From Ostrinia nubilalis (Eukaryota > Arthropoda > Insecta > Lepidoptera > Crambidae): a stretch of DNA of 64,000 bases. The first letter of the stretch is position 1, and every line of letters begins with the position of its first letter. The notes under the pieces are model-generated. The model did no database searches and was not told where the DNA came from. It was given only the letters and a program-made list of their open reading frames with translations. The stretch covers positions 6,902,001 through 6,966,000 of the forward strand of contig NC_087109.1 of NCBI RefSeq assembly GCF_963855985.1, written 5' to 3'. Below, piece after piece: positions 22,701 through 33,554 of this stretch. The position numbers and the translations under genes are program-made.

Positions 22701-25700
22701 TCCACTTTTACAATATGCCCACATATTGCACGTAAATAAACAACATGAATCGTAGGTTGTTTCCACCCTTGTCATCTGACACATGAAATAAACTCCTATT
22801 GTATTATAGATATCGAAGCCGAATCGTATATAATAATAGAATGGGTTTTGGAGATCACTCGGGGTTCCACTTTTATAAAATACCTACATATTACATAAAA
22901 ATACCACGAATCATGAGTTTTCTTTTCACCATTTACATCTGACACGAGATAACAAACTCCTATCTCCATGACTACCATCGTAGTCTATGCCAAAGACTAC
23001 AATATTTTAAGCAAGAAGTTTCAAACCTTAGCGGCTACGGTAACCCCTGGGCCACATACATCATGATAACATTCGGTCGACACCGGAACGAAGTCTTGCG
23101 ATTATGCAAAAAAGCATCGTATTCTAGTGCGGCTATATCACGTTCAACCGGGGTTTTAATTCGACTAAAGTCCTGACTAAAGACTGGAAGAAAATACGCC
23201 GCATTGTATGAGCACTTCGTGTTCGTTAAAGCGGCTTCAGATCTAGAGCCCACATAGTTTTCTTTCCAATAATATCCGCAAGTAGCGCTGCATGATCTTT
23301 ACAACAAAAACGGCAATAGTTATTAAGGTGCCAAAATTATATGATTACTTTGGCACGGTATTATACACGTGCGAAGATTTGTCATTTTCATTCATTTCTT
23401 CATCATCATCATCATTTCAGCCACAGGACGTCCACTACTGAACATAGGCCTCCCCCAATGACTTCCACATCGCACGGTTGGTAGCGGCCTGCATCCAGCG
23501 CCTTCCCGCTACCTTTATCAGGTCGTCGGTCCACCTTGTGGTGGGTTGACATTGCAGAATATGACTTTTGATAGGTTCATCATAGAATTCGGCGGGGATA
23601 TCCTCACGGAGGAAGTTCGTAAAAGGGCGGAACAAGATCTTATAATAATGCAAGGCCGAAGCTGTTACGCGCGTGCTCCTACGTGTAATCCGGCGAGTAT
23701 GCAATAAATAGTAATGTCTGGTAAATAGTGGTAATACGTATCGTTCGTTCGTTCGTTTCAGCCGAAAAGACGTCCACTGCTGGACAAAGGCCTCCCCCAA
23801 GGATTTCCACGAAGACCGATCCTGCACCGCTCGCATACAGGCACCTCCCGCGACCTTCACCAGATCGTCGGTCCACCTAGTGGGAGGCCTGCCCACGCTA
23901 CGTCTTTCGGCTCGTGGTCGCCACTCAAGAACTTTCCTGCCCCAGCGGCCATCAGCTCTACGAGCTATGTGCCCCGCCCAGTCTATGTCTGTATGCGCTA
24001 CGATTACAGGGTATCATTTTGCATAGTCGCAAGACTTCACTCCGCTGCTGTCAAATCAATGTCGCATAATGTTATCGCAATGTGTGTGGCCCTTGGCCAA
24101 ATCACAGAAGCCTATGCGAAGAAAGAGCACTTGAATGACAATAAAAATCAGGGTTACCATTTTATAAGATTTCCTCACTATTGAGGGTAACAAAGTAACA
24201 TTAATAATCTAGCCATTAATTACATTTATTACCTATACGAGAAAGTAAAGCAACATGCGGTTTTATTTTAATTTGTAAAATATTAAACCCCTCATATTTG
24301 TAACAGTTTGTTCCAAGTTTAGTTTTACTGTTTTGTTAACAGTATTGCTGTTTCAGCTGTCACTGTGAAGCTTTGGGAAAATAAATAAATAGAAAAAATA
24401 TTAACATAAATATTTATTTAAGTTTTTATGTTCATTATCATAATATGCCAATTTAAGTTACACTGTGTGACAGTCTTTGACACTAAACAAACTCTTCAGC
24501 TTAATAATACCTACCTACAGGGCGTTTTTATAGTTACTCTTGCTGATGAAACAAGAAGGGTTGATTCTACTACTGAAATACAACTACTTTTCTTACAGGA
24601 CCAATATCAAATTCTCAAAAAAATTCACATCCTCGTGATGGTGATAATTTCTATGGAGAGGTTTTTTTTATATTCGGTCTCTTGGGATAAGTTATTCCAT
24701 TTGAGCAGTAGAATTAATCCTTTTTATTCGATCACATATAAAAACAACACAAGTGTTTAGGAAAACTTCTTCTTTGGTATGGTATCACTACGGAGTTATA
24801 ATGTCGGCAACTCTGTATCACTGACTTGTAACTTTCAAACAGCATGAATAATAAGGGCACCACATTGGTTTTCTTTCTGAAAAAAGGCTTTCAGTTTTAG
24901 TACTAACCCTTTTACCCTTTTTAGTTTTAGCACTATTTCATTGAAATAAAAATACAATAAACGCACAGAAGACTGAAATTGAGTCAGCTGACGTGACATT
25001 TATAATTTGTTGACATTATGACAGTTTGACAAGACTAGGGATTGAAAAAGTTTTAATTGAAAAAGTAAAATGACAATTTATTAAAACGATTCACATGGAT
25101 ATAATCGATTAAAAATATTTATAAAATGTTCTGATACTTGCCTGTAGCGATTATCCAATCCTGGTTTCTACTGAAAAACTACCTCGTGGCAAGATTTTAA
25201 TAAAATAATAAAATCTTTATCTTCTCTTTCACAATCTATAAAAGTTCATTTGGTCTATACATGTGCTATGAATGAGGGTTTTCGCGATTGAAAAATCCGC
25301 GAGATGGCAATACGTAGACGCGAGGTCCAAATGCTGCATGATTGGTGGATATCTGTCAATGTCATGTCAAAAATAACCAATCATGCAGCATTTGGACCTC
25401 ACGTCTACGTATTGCCATCTGGCGGATTTTTCAATCGCGAAAACCCTCATTGGCATAGATTATGAGAGACTGGCAACTATACTAGGTTGATATATGTTTC
25501 TCACACTTCAACTGGCATTGGATTCAACATCGGATTCTGACACTTTTACAGTTATGATACCATGAATATCAGTTTATGGTCCTAATTATTTTTATTTTAT
25601 TTACGACCTTCGACCAGTTGGACACTTTAGATAGCTTCTTGTAATAGTGTCAATATCTTTTTAGCTTTTAACGCAAATCTAGTCTTCAAAGCAGTTTAAT

Positions 25701-28085
25701 CGATTTATTTTATTTTCGAAATCGATATTTTATTGTCTATGATGGCCGCAGGAACATCACTATACATGGACTCCCAGCAATAAAGTACGGTAATGCCTCG
25801 TACAGATTTTATCGGCAAAAATTATGGAACTTGATAGGTTTTAGACCATGCCACGCACCAAAACGTCCGGAAGTTGTAATAGTATTATAGAATAAACGTT
25901 AAAAGACTTATTTATTTAATTTTTCAATGCTTAAGTGTCCATTAGAATGAAAGGGTGCTTAATGTATTAAAAAAAATAGAAAATAATTATGATGGGTTAA
26001 TGTTTTTGGGCGGTTTTTTAGGCGGTTTCTGACAATGTCCTTTAATAGCTACTGTACTATTTCCATTGTTCCTTTTATTGCTAAACAGGCAAAAAGTTTT
26101 TACTGAAAAAATTGTTTTCTATGAATTCTCCATACTAAAACGGCTATTGCAACGAAGGTAAAATGCGTATAATTTCTTAAAAATAAAAATACTAATTCGT
26201 ACATTTTGTTGCACATTATATCAAGCGTGTTTAGTGTTTATTACCTTGATGTAGGTACCTACTCATCGTTTTTCGCACCTCTAACTAAATATAATGACCA
26301 ACACGAAGGTTATAGAAGAACTTTACTTACTCTACCGCCGTGTTACCTTGACCTATAGTAGTTGTTCATACGAAAATATGACGAGATGGTAATTTATACA
26401 AGCTGCATGTACTTTAGAGCCGTTTTACACTTTTATTTTTATAAATAGTAGACCGTATTTTTACGGATTCAGAACCGTCGGACTATTTTATTGTCGCCCT
26501 AAAAAGAAATCACCAGACCGCTACCAACCGTGCGATGTGGAAGTCATTGGGGGAGGCCTATGTTCAGCAGTGGACGTGCTGTGACTGAAATGATGATGAT
26601 GATGAAAAAGAAATCGTTTGATAATAAGAATTCGGTGTCTCCTCGAAAGGATGCGCGATGCCAAAAGCAAGGGTGTCCGCGGAAGACCAGCTTCTTGACA
26701 TGCCCTTACAAGCATGTCATAATAAATGCTGAGCGGGAGCCTATTGGTGCAGTGGCTCAGTAAATGTTTTTGTTCTTGTTGTGTTGTTGTTTATGTATTA
26801 GCCTATGCGCAGATTTTTAGTTGTCGTGTCAGTCGGCCGTTTGGTGTAGTGGTTCGAAACGGACAACTATTCCGGAGGTAGCGGGTTCGATTCCCGCACA
26901 GTAGGTACAAACATTTGTGTGCATGAACATATTTGTTTGTATTGGACTGGGTGTTTTCTATGTATAATAAGTATGTATTTACAAAAAAAAGTATTTAAGT
27001 ATGTTTATATCCGTTGTCTAGTACCCATAGTACAAGCTTTGCTTAGTTTGGGACTAGAAGCGCAGTGTAAAATGTCCAAGGATATTTATTATTTGGTATC
27101 GGCCGATTCTTCATACAAATTAGAATCGGGTCCAACTATCGGCCAACTAAAAGTCGGTGGTCTGCGCCTAAGCTTACCGTCTTTAAAGTTCTATTCTATT
27201 CTATCCTATGATAATGTTATTTGTTCCAGGCCTGGGCAGAAGCAATGGCCGCCACTCAAGCGGGCACGGCCAGCCCTAACCAAAGAGCCAAGGGCTCCAG
27301 CTGGCCCATCCTGATGTTCTTCGGAGTGGTGGTCGCAGCACCCTACTTGGTGCTGAAGATGCTCAACGGACTGTCTACGAGCATTAATGAGAAATGTGAG
27401 TACTACTTGTATTGTTAATAGCACTTAAACCTAATGTATGTTATTTATTTTAAGCAGGAGAAAAATATTTATTATTTTCAAGATAACACTAATGCCCGTT
27501 TTCACCATCAATCCCTAATTTTTAAGTGTTTTTTTTTTAAATGATTATTTGTAATTTGTTATTACACAAATTACTAATAGTCCCGTTAGCCCCTCGTAGG
27601 GCCTCGTACTAAGCTAAATATGCTTATATCACGAGCTCACCACAATAGTCGAGCGGCGATGTATTAAACAGTATTTTGAACCATTTTCTAACCTACATAG
27701 TACAAGCTTACTTTGGAGCCAGCCAAATTTTTTTTTTTCTTGATTCTTGAAAATTATTTTATTAATTTCAGTAAACGACCCAACAACATGGCAGAATCCT
27801 CTTCGAGCGGTCGCCCAACACGATTTCGCGGCATCCTCACCGCAAGAACTAAGTTTCTCAGCAAACCAAGTGTTAACCCTTGCGCCGCAACACCTTCAGA
27901 CCCAATTATGGAACACCGGCTGGCTTATGGCCACAACTGACCGGCAACACGCAGGGTTAATCCCAGTCAATTATATCAAAGTCATCAAACCGACCAACCA
28001 AGTCGAAGGCACGCAAAACGAAACGCAAGAGAAACCGGGACCCAGTATAGCGGAGCTGGACAAATTGTATGGACAAGAATTATAA
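19744..28085 (+). CDS. Pex13: Peroxisomal membrane protein PEX13 (five exons)
   Basis: Exons 19744-20126, 20739-20875, 21580-21716, 27230-27395 and 27772-28085 all have GT/AG borders and join in frame to 378 residues. PEX13 is a peroxisomal membrane protein of the import docking complex that contacts PEX14 and the receptor PEX5. The N-terminus has a PPALPPRP proline motif at about residue 50, then a Gly/Tyr/Met-rich repeat at about 55-120 typical of the family. The conserved peroxin-13 region spans exons 2-4. A hydrophobic membrane segment lies at about 244-264 (from WPILMFFGVV). An SH3 domain at about 286-345 has the usual AxxDF start, a W near the n-Src region and a GLIPVNYI end. The start is the first ATG of the frame, in AAAATG context. 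Intron 3 is 5.5 kb and holds repeats; intron 4 is only 376 bp. Exon structure is predicted without transcript data. Confidence 0.95.
20917..21016. mobile_element. Short inverted-repeat MITE in Pex13 intron 2
   Basis: The ends are complementary (GCAGACCACC and GGTGGTCTGC) with arms of about 35 bp. The right half recurs at about 27096-27165 in intron 3. It is non-coding. Confidence 0.7.
21042..21199 (-). mobile_element. Dispersed non-LTR-type repeat fragment
   Basis: Reverse-oriented copy of the repeat at 6740-6947, sharing strings such as GGGATAAAAACTATCCTATG and TTACTTTCGCATTTATAAT. It lies in Pex13 intron 2, immediately after the small MITE. Confidence 0.65.
22655..22968. repeat. Diverged tandem duplication (about 145 bp unit)
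   Basis: Two neighbouring blocks, about 22655-22795 and 22810-22968, share order and text: ATAATAGAA, GTTCCACTTTTA, ACATATT, a CATCTGACAC string and AAACTCCTAT. They differ at many positions, so the duplication is old. It sits in Pex13 intron 3, has no coding signal and may be part of an unknown repeat. Confidence 0.55.
23400..23546 (-). mobile_element. RTE-like LINE 3' fragment
   Basis: On the minus strand it codes for TRWTDDLIKVAGRRWMQAA followed by a SLGEAYVQ-type end, the C-terminus of a lepidopteran RTE-like reverse transcriptase. It ends in an ATC/ATG microsatellite. It lies in Pex13 intron 3 and is truncated at its 5' side. Confidence 0.75.
23752..24004 (-). mobile_element. RTE-like LINE 3' fragment, longer copy
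   Basis: This related copy extends further upstream, coding for VLEWRPRAERRSVGRPPTRW, then WTDDLVKVAGGACMRA and a SLGEAFVQQW end. It is separated from the shorter copy by about 200 bp of unassigned sequence. Two independent insertions, or one duplicated piece, are both possible. Confidence 0.75.
25271..25451. mobile_element. Palindromic MITE in Pex13 intron 3
   Basis: Arms of about 80 bp are nearly perfect inverted repeats beginning AATGAGGGTTTTCGCGATTG, with a short loop around 25350-25370. It is non-coding and would form a long hairpin in RNA or single-stranded DNA. Confidence 0.85.
26508..26612 (+). mobile_element. RTE-like LINE 3' fragment
   Basis: It contains GAAGTCATTGGGGGAGGCCT and TTCAGCAGTGGACGTGCTGT, followed by a GATGATGATGATG tail. 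Same family as 23400-23546, on the opposite strand, in Pex13 intron 3. Confidence 0.75.
26832..27095 (+). mobile_element. tRNA-derived SINE, copy 2
   Basis: Nearly the same sequence as 17395-17674, including the A box TGGTGTAGTGG and the B box GGTTCGATTCC, with a short ATTTATTATTT tail. It lies in Pex13 intron 3, about 135 bp before exon 4, and directly abuts the MITE half at 27096. Confidence 0.88.
27096..27165. mobile_element. MITE half-copy
   Basis: Matches the right half of the element at 20917-21016 (AACTAAAAGTCGGTGGTCTGC-type end, with ATTAGAATCGGG inside). The left arm is missing and the SINE adjoins at that point. Confidence 0.6.
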
Positions 28086-30365
28086 GGTTGGTACTTTGAT
28101 TGTTGGTTTTGATAGAATTGTTAGAAGTTTAGAGTGGAAGCGAAAATATATGGGAAGAGGAAATTATTTACAAATGAAACTTAATGTAACGTACGATAGC
28201 ACATCAAGCTATAATGTGGCATCTTATCCTTAGTTGTAATAAGGGCGATTTTGAAAAAAAATGTCTGATGTGCTGTTCACTGTACTTAATTGAGTTAATC
28301 TTCAGAAATACAGTCATACTTCTTACAAATGTTAGTTTTGTACCTAAATTGACCAGTTGAGTATAAAACTTTATGATACGCGTATAAAAATGCAGATAAG
28401 TGACTTAGGTTTTTAGTAACAAAAACTACTTTTCACTACTCATAATATTACAAGACTAATATACATATATTTTCGTTTTCACTCTAAGGAATAGAAATTA
28501 ATTACGCATTAATTTAAAGGCAAAATATATTCTGTCTCGAAATACGGTGATGGAAAAGCAATATTGTAAATAATTTACTATCTAATTAAATTACCATATA
28601 TACAAAATGACTCTGTTAGAATATTTGAAATTGGTGCCAGAGCTATTATAGTATGCTATTTAAATTATACACATGTTAAAGTACTTAGAACAAATCAGCT
28701 TGAAAATAGATCACAAATAATAATTGTAGATAAAATGTAAGTTTCTTTGGATAAGTTACACCTCCCTCACACAATCAAAAAAATTCACTTTTTCAAAATG
28801 CGTTTAATATTACAACCCGGTTCAGTTAACTGCGTACCTGGCAGCCGTGACGTCACATCGACGCTCTTTCCAGCGAGGTGCGCAGAAGCTCGACCGTGTT
28901 GTAAATATTTGCATACATATTTACAATTTTCATTTATAAAATAATTAGACATTTTTGTAACTTTCAACTCCAGTGTCATAGGCTGTCTGTCTACTATGGT
29001 ACACTATAAAAAATTGTGTTCCATATGTGGGACATTAAACAGTTAAAGTGTTAAATAGATACATACTGATATTTCCTGCCATTATTAATTGGCTTTAAAA
29101 TAGTTAAATCTAGTCTCTAACATTACCAATTTTGTAGAACTTTTTCTGACCGAAAAATACCACTTGTAAAAGCTAGGAGAATGTTATGTTAGCTTTAAAA
29201 ATAATTGACGGTGTGAAGCAATTATATGTCTTATTAGTATGGGAATAGGGACTAACACATGAACCGCTATGCATTTATTCTTTATTTTTAATGATATCTT
29301 GTAATTCTACGCTAGTTGCTTGAGCAGTAGAACAATGTATAATAGATATTCTATCGAATGATAAGAAAAATCTGATATGAGATTAAACAGAACTTGTAAA
29401 AAAACTTGTTACATTGATGTGATATCGACAACTGAAAAATAACCATAACAAAATTGATATAACATAGCAGTATTGGACATTTGACATGATTGTTGAAGTG
29501 TACTTATGCTTTATGTATAAGACCAAAAATACACAACTTTTCTTGCCGACATAGCAGTGACTGTTAAACTACCATATAGGTATCACTTTGTGAAATTGAG
29601 ATCGAGACTGACACCATTGGGATATTGTCGTTATAGTTCGCTCAACGAGAGTTGAGGCCAGCTACACAAGCAAAGATTTGTGTCCGTATACGCTGTCTGT
29701 TCTGACGTCTTTTGTCTCGCTTGCAGACATTTAACAAGAGCGAGGGAGCTAGTGTATTTGATATTTGAACTTGATATGTAATGTTTTGTTTGTGTTCTGT
29801 ATTCAAATAATACATCAGTGTGAGTACGTGTTCGCCTCAATTTTCGTTGCGCGAACTATAAATTGCCTGTCTGACAGATAATGTCAATGTCATGTACTCT
29901 GTACTATTGAGCTAAAAATCAAATCTCTGTTTTTGTTTATGTATTTACATTTAATGTTATCCGCTCTCTTGGGGAGCAATAATTTTATTTTTAATTGTGA
30001 TTTATTCTTATTAATTTAATGATATTGTTTTATATAATTTTTGTCTATTGTTTTAAATAATAGATTTGTTAAGTGGGATGGACTGATTTGTTTAATATGT
30101 AATAAACTGTATAAAAGAAAACAATATTTTTTATTGCTAGGTTAATTTTGAAAACCAATTCTTGGTAAAAAGTAAATTAAGATTAACATCACGATTGGCC
30201 TGGTTGAAATTTTTATAATAATTCGGACACCCCTAGTCAATTTGACATACTTTTTATTGCCAATTGAAAATTATTTGTTGCCAGGGCTAGAATTTAGTGT
30301 TTTTTTTAAGGAATCAAGACACTACACTCTTGGAATTAATGTGTCGGTATGTGGCGGTTTAAGGG
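28086..30365. other. Pex13 3' side and intergenic; one MITE
   Basis: AT-rich sequence follows the Pex13 stop codon. The 3' untranslated region probably lies here, but several AATAAA-like strings prevent fixing the cleavage site. Apart from a MITE at 28811-28903 I see no gene. Confidence 0.5.
28811..28903. mobile_element. MITE of the CAACCCGGT family, copy 1
   Basis: The ends TACAACCCGGTTCAGTTAAC and CTCGACCGTGTTGTA are imperfect inverted repeats around a GTGACGTCACATCGACGCTC core. Related copies lie at 32612-32707 and 39302-39449. Confidence 0.7.
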
Positions 30366-31029
30366 TTAATACATGTGAGTAAGTTGCACTACAACTATCT
30401 GGTATGTGACGCAAAGATTAAATATAGCAATAGGAAGCGACCAGTCCAGCTTGATGACGTCATACAAGGTGAGCTCGAGTGGCCGCGCGGACACGTAGGA
30501 GATGAACAGCTCTATGGTGGCTGCGTGATCTTCAGCTGTAAAAATAATAAGTTTAGGTCGAATTCACTTCACATTCATCATTATTTCAGTCACAGGACGT
30601 CCGCTGCGGAACTTAGGCCTCCCCAATGGTTTTTAGATCTCTCTTCTCTATCTTTCTTTCTCTTATCTCTTTCTCCTCTTTGTCTATTATCCCTCCCCCT
30701 CCTTCTTTTGGGCTGTTTTCCAGAACCGTGATGCCCCATCTATACTTACGAGCAAAAGTATGGAATCACGCCGTTGTGTTTGGTTCCGAGCCATCTTAAG
30801 AACTGAATAATCATTCAGTTATGTATTTATTTATAATATCAATATAAAGTGTAAAACATTACCTTTAAAATGTTACCATTTTTAATTATCTTCTATTAGT
30901 CATTTAGTTCTTACGATCGCTTGGAAAAGTATGGTGATTCCATATTTTTGCTCGCGAGTGTATATTGGTCGGAACTTAGGCCTCCCCAATAGTTTTTAGA
31001 TCTCTCTCAGTCTCTTTCTTCCCCCTCTC

Positions 31030-31069
<40 letters not shown>

Positions 31070-33391
31070 ATGGCTTTTTTCCAGAACCTTGATACCCCAT
31101 TGTCTATCGGTGCTAGTGCCCTGTCCTTTGCTATTTCGCTTGCCAATCGGTCGAGCTACTTATGTCAAGTAGTATGTGGAGTACCTACAAATCTGCATGT
31201 GATCGAAATATAATTTCGGACACCGTTACTTAATTAAGATACTTTTAATAAATTGTCAAAATGCTGTTTCTCGACCGCCTACCTGGCAATAAATACGCTA
31301 CTTTGAAATATTGATGATTCGCGTTTTGTTCTGGCAGGGCCCTAAAACGCTGTTTACGTAGTTTTGGGTATATCTGTTACCGTCGCTCATGCTGGCATCT
31401 CCCTTTGCCTGAGAAGGATGGCAAAATGCGAAACTTCGGAAACGATTTTCGGAGTAGCCCCCCAGGACTAAGGAACAAAATAAATGCTAACACTTACACC
31501 TTTCTTGTAGTAACCTATTTTGCAGCCGGTTCAGCAGCTCTTTAACTTGGTGCGCCATAAGACCAGATGAAATTGCGGGCACGAACAGTATGGCGAAATC
31601 TTGCAAGTAATACATTATTCTAATCATGTAACCTGACAGGAATCCCTGAAACAAAACGTACTTTTTAGGTTAAGAACTCATGGCGCGATTTTTACCCGCG
31701 CCCGCGGCGGTTGCGGGCCCGCAGCTTCTGTAGAATGCAGATAATGTATGTAAAAACAAATTCACAACTCACGACGCAGTTTTCGCCCGCAGCCCGCGCG
31801 GCAGAATCGCGGTAACCGTCGCGATCGGCGGGCGACTTTTTTGTACCAGTGTTTTAGGGCGCGGCGCAATTTTCACCCGTAGCCGCGGCGGGCGCGGGTG
31901 AAAATCGCACCGTGAGTTCTTAGAATAACCGCTCCCGTGAGTTTTGAAATGAAACCGCAATTCCACAACCGCCGCGGGCGCGGGTGAAAATCGCGCCGTG
32001 AGTTCTTAACCTTACTCAGAAGGAGATTTATACTCAGTCAGTGTCGGAGGTATGGGAGCGGCACGGGAGGGGTGACATTGAATTGTGACGTGACAAAGCA
32101 TATTCTGAAGGAGATCTGAAGTCTCGCTGACGTTAAAAACTATCCTATGTCCTTTCCCGGGACTCAAACCACATATCTCTATGCCAAATTTCATCAAAAT
32201 CGGTCCAGTGGTTTAGGCGTGAAAGCAAGACAGACAGAGTTACTTTCGCATTTATAATGTTAGTATAGATTAAAGATAGCTTTAAATTTATGATAATTAC
32301 GCCCGTATTCACAAACGATACTTGCTTATGTGAAGCAGCAAATCGAACGCACAGCGTTGAATATTTAGAGCTCTGTGATTGGTTCATGTGTCACGCGCAC
32401 TGTGAGGCCTCATAGTAATGTTTGTGAATACGGGCGTTAATTATGGTAAAAACTTACAATATTTACGTCTCCATTATACGTTTTCAATTTGATAAGCCCC
32501 AAGTAAGCTGATAACACGAGATTTGGCGTAAAATTAACTAAAGTAACGGCATACTGAAAAAATATTAAGTTTCGTGACGTCATCAAGTAATACAAACAAA
32601 AAAGTTACATCTACAATCCGGTTGAGTTAACTGCGAACCAGGCGGCCGTTACGTCACATTAACGCTCTCATTCCAGCGAGGTACGCAGTTAGCTCGACCG
32701 GGTTATGACTAACCAATATGTCAAATGGCGTCTTAACATTGTCCACAGTATCAACAATGCTTTTATAAATATCAATACACTCCATCACACGATGGTCGTT
32801 ATTATTTACAAATTCAACAAACGTTTTCAAACGGAGATAAACGGCGTAGAAAATAAAGAAATTTACTAAAAGCACAATATCACTCGAAATAATTTGCATT
32901 ATGATTATGAATTCACCGAATCCTGATTGTCCACATTCTTCTTCATAATGTTGGCAGAATAAATATTCGGCGACAAGTCTGTATGATACAGATACCAAGC
33001 AAGTTGCTATAATAACATTATTTTCTACATTCTGACTTCGTTTCATACCCATTTTTATATCTATCGCTATAAGCGAATTTTGTAAGCTATAGAAAGAACT
33101 GCTTGGAGATAATGTTAAAACAGCACTATTTATAGCATGCTGTAACATCGTTGTTGTTATCCACACAATAAAATATAAATCTGGGTAATTCAAAACTATA
33201 TCCTTGACAATATACGCCCACACTCCTATGATATGAATGAAACAGTATAGAGAAATACATCTATTTGTTTTTGTTGTCGATTTAGTGAAACCCAAATCTA
33301 AACCTATTAGCAAATACACCGTAATTATTAAGAATCTGAACGTCTTTGTTATTTTAATTTCTGGGTTACTGCTATAGTGTTTTAATAACAT
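30366..33391 (-). CDS. Gustatory receptor GR1 (four exons, 363 aa)
   Basis: Exons on the minus strand: 33391-32714, 32553-32458, 31645-31498 and 30535-30366, with phases 0, 0 and 1. The product has several hydrophobic segments, as expected of the seven-transmembrane insect GR family of ligand-gated channels in taste neurons. The C-terminus carries TYQIVVVQL, a match to the GR signature TYhhhhhQF, after an LDWSLP segment. The start is the first ATG of a long first exon. It is closest to GR2, with parallel strings in every exon (SIVDTVDN; LLQER then SEDHA). The exon 1 donor is the weak GTTAGT, directly beside a MITE. Introns 2 and 3 hold further MITEs. The ligand (bitter compound, sugar or other) cannot be deduced. 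Confidence 0.88.
30568..30640 (-). mobile_element. RTE-like LINE 3' scrap
   Basis: Contains CATTATTTCAGTCACAGGACG and a TTAGGCCTCCCCAATG string, the same family as 23400-23546. A related pyrimidine-rich scrap occurs again at about 30967-31100, so the segment seems duplicated on both sides of the small TIR element at 30741-30964. Confidence 0.5.
30741..30964. mobile_element. TA-flanked mariner-like MITE in GR1 intron 3
   Basis: The ends are inverted repeats of about 25 bp (TATACTTACGAGCAAAAGTA at the left; TTTTTGCTCGCGAGTGTATA at the right). TA at both borders fits a Tc1/mariner-type target duplication. It has no coding capacity. Confidence 0.75.
31033..31066. repeat. (CT)n microsatellite
   Basis: A run of CT dinucleotides inside a longer pyrimidine-rich segment in GR1 intron 3. 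Confidence 0.85.
31669..32011. mobile_element. GC-rich inverted-repeat element in GR1 intron 2
   Basis: The ends read GGTTAAGAACTCATGGCGCG and its complement, with arms of about 40 bp rich in CCGCGGCGG. A second, shorter pair of the same arm type (about 31768-31925) lies inside, so this looks like one element inserted in a relative. It starts only 24 bp upstream (in transcript order) of GR1 exon 3. Confidence 0.75.
32134..32272 (-). mobile_element. Dispersed non-LTR-type repeat fragment
   Basis: Third copy of the repeat at 6740-6947 in reverse orientation, containing CTATCCTATGTCCTTTCCCG and TTACTTTCGCATTTATAATG. It lies in GR1 intron 2. Confidence 0.65.
32299..32437. mobile_element. Small MITE in GR1 intron 2
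   Basis: Inverted ends ACGCCCGTATTCACAAAC and GTTTGTGAATACGGGCGT are flanked by the 5 bp TAATT on both sides (32294-32298 and 32438-32442). It lies 20 bp from the GR1 exon 2 donor without touching it. Confidence 0.82.
32612..32707. mobile_element. MITE of the CAACCCGGT family, copy 2
   Basis: The ends TACAATCCGGTTGAGTTAAC and CTCGACCGGGTTATG are inverted repeats. The element lies in GR1 intron 1 and its border is immediately downstream (in transcript direction) of the exon 1 splice donor. Reading through it adds about 19 unrelated residues and then a stop. Confidence 0.75.
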
Positions 33392-33554
33392 TATTTAAAC
33401 GACGGTCCCGTGAAACGCACTTGGTATCGGTCTAAGACTATATTAATGAAACTTATTCGATAATTTGTCTGTCAATTTGTTAGGTATAATAAAAAGGTAA
33501 TTTCACTAAGTGCTCGTACATACATATTATGTAACCTGTATTAATTGTCTGTAT

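Noticed and set aside
23435..23896. 153-residue minus-strand gene
   Set aside because: It fuses two truncated RTE-like LINE ends with the sequence between them.
26530..26763. Open frame with a Met/Lys run
   Set aside because: The start lies in an RTE 3' fragment and the Met run is its GATGATGATG tail.
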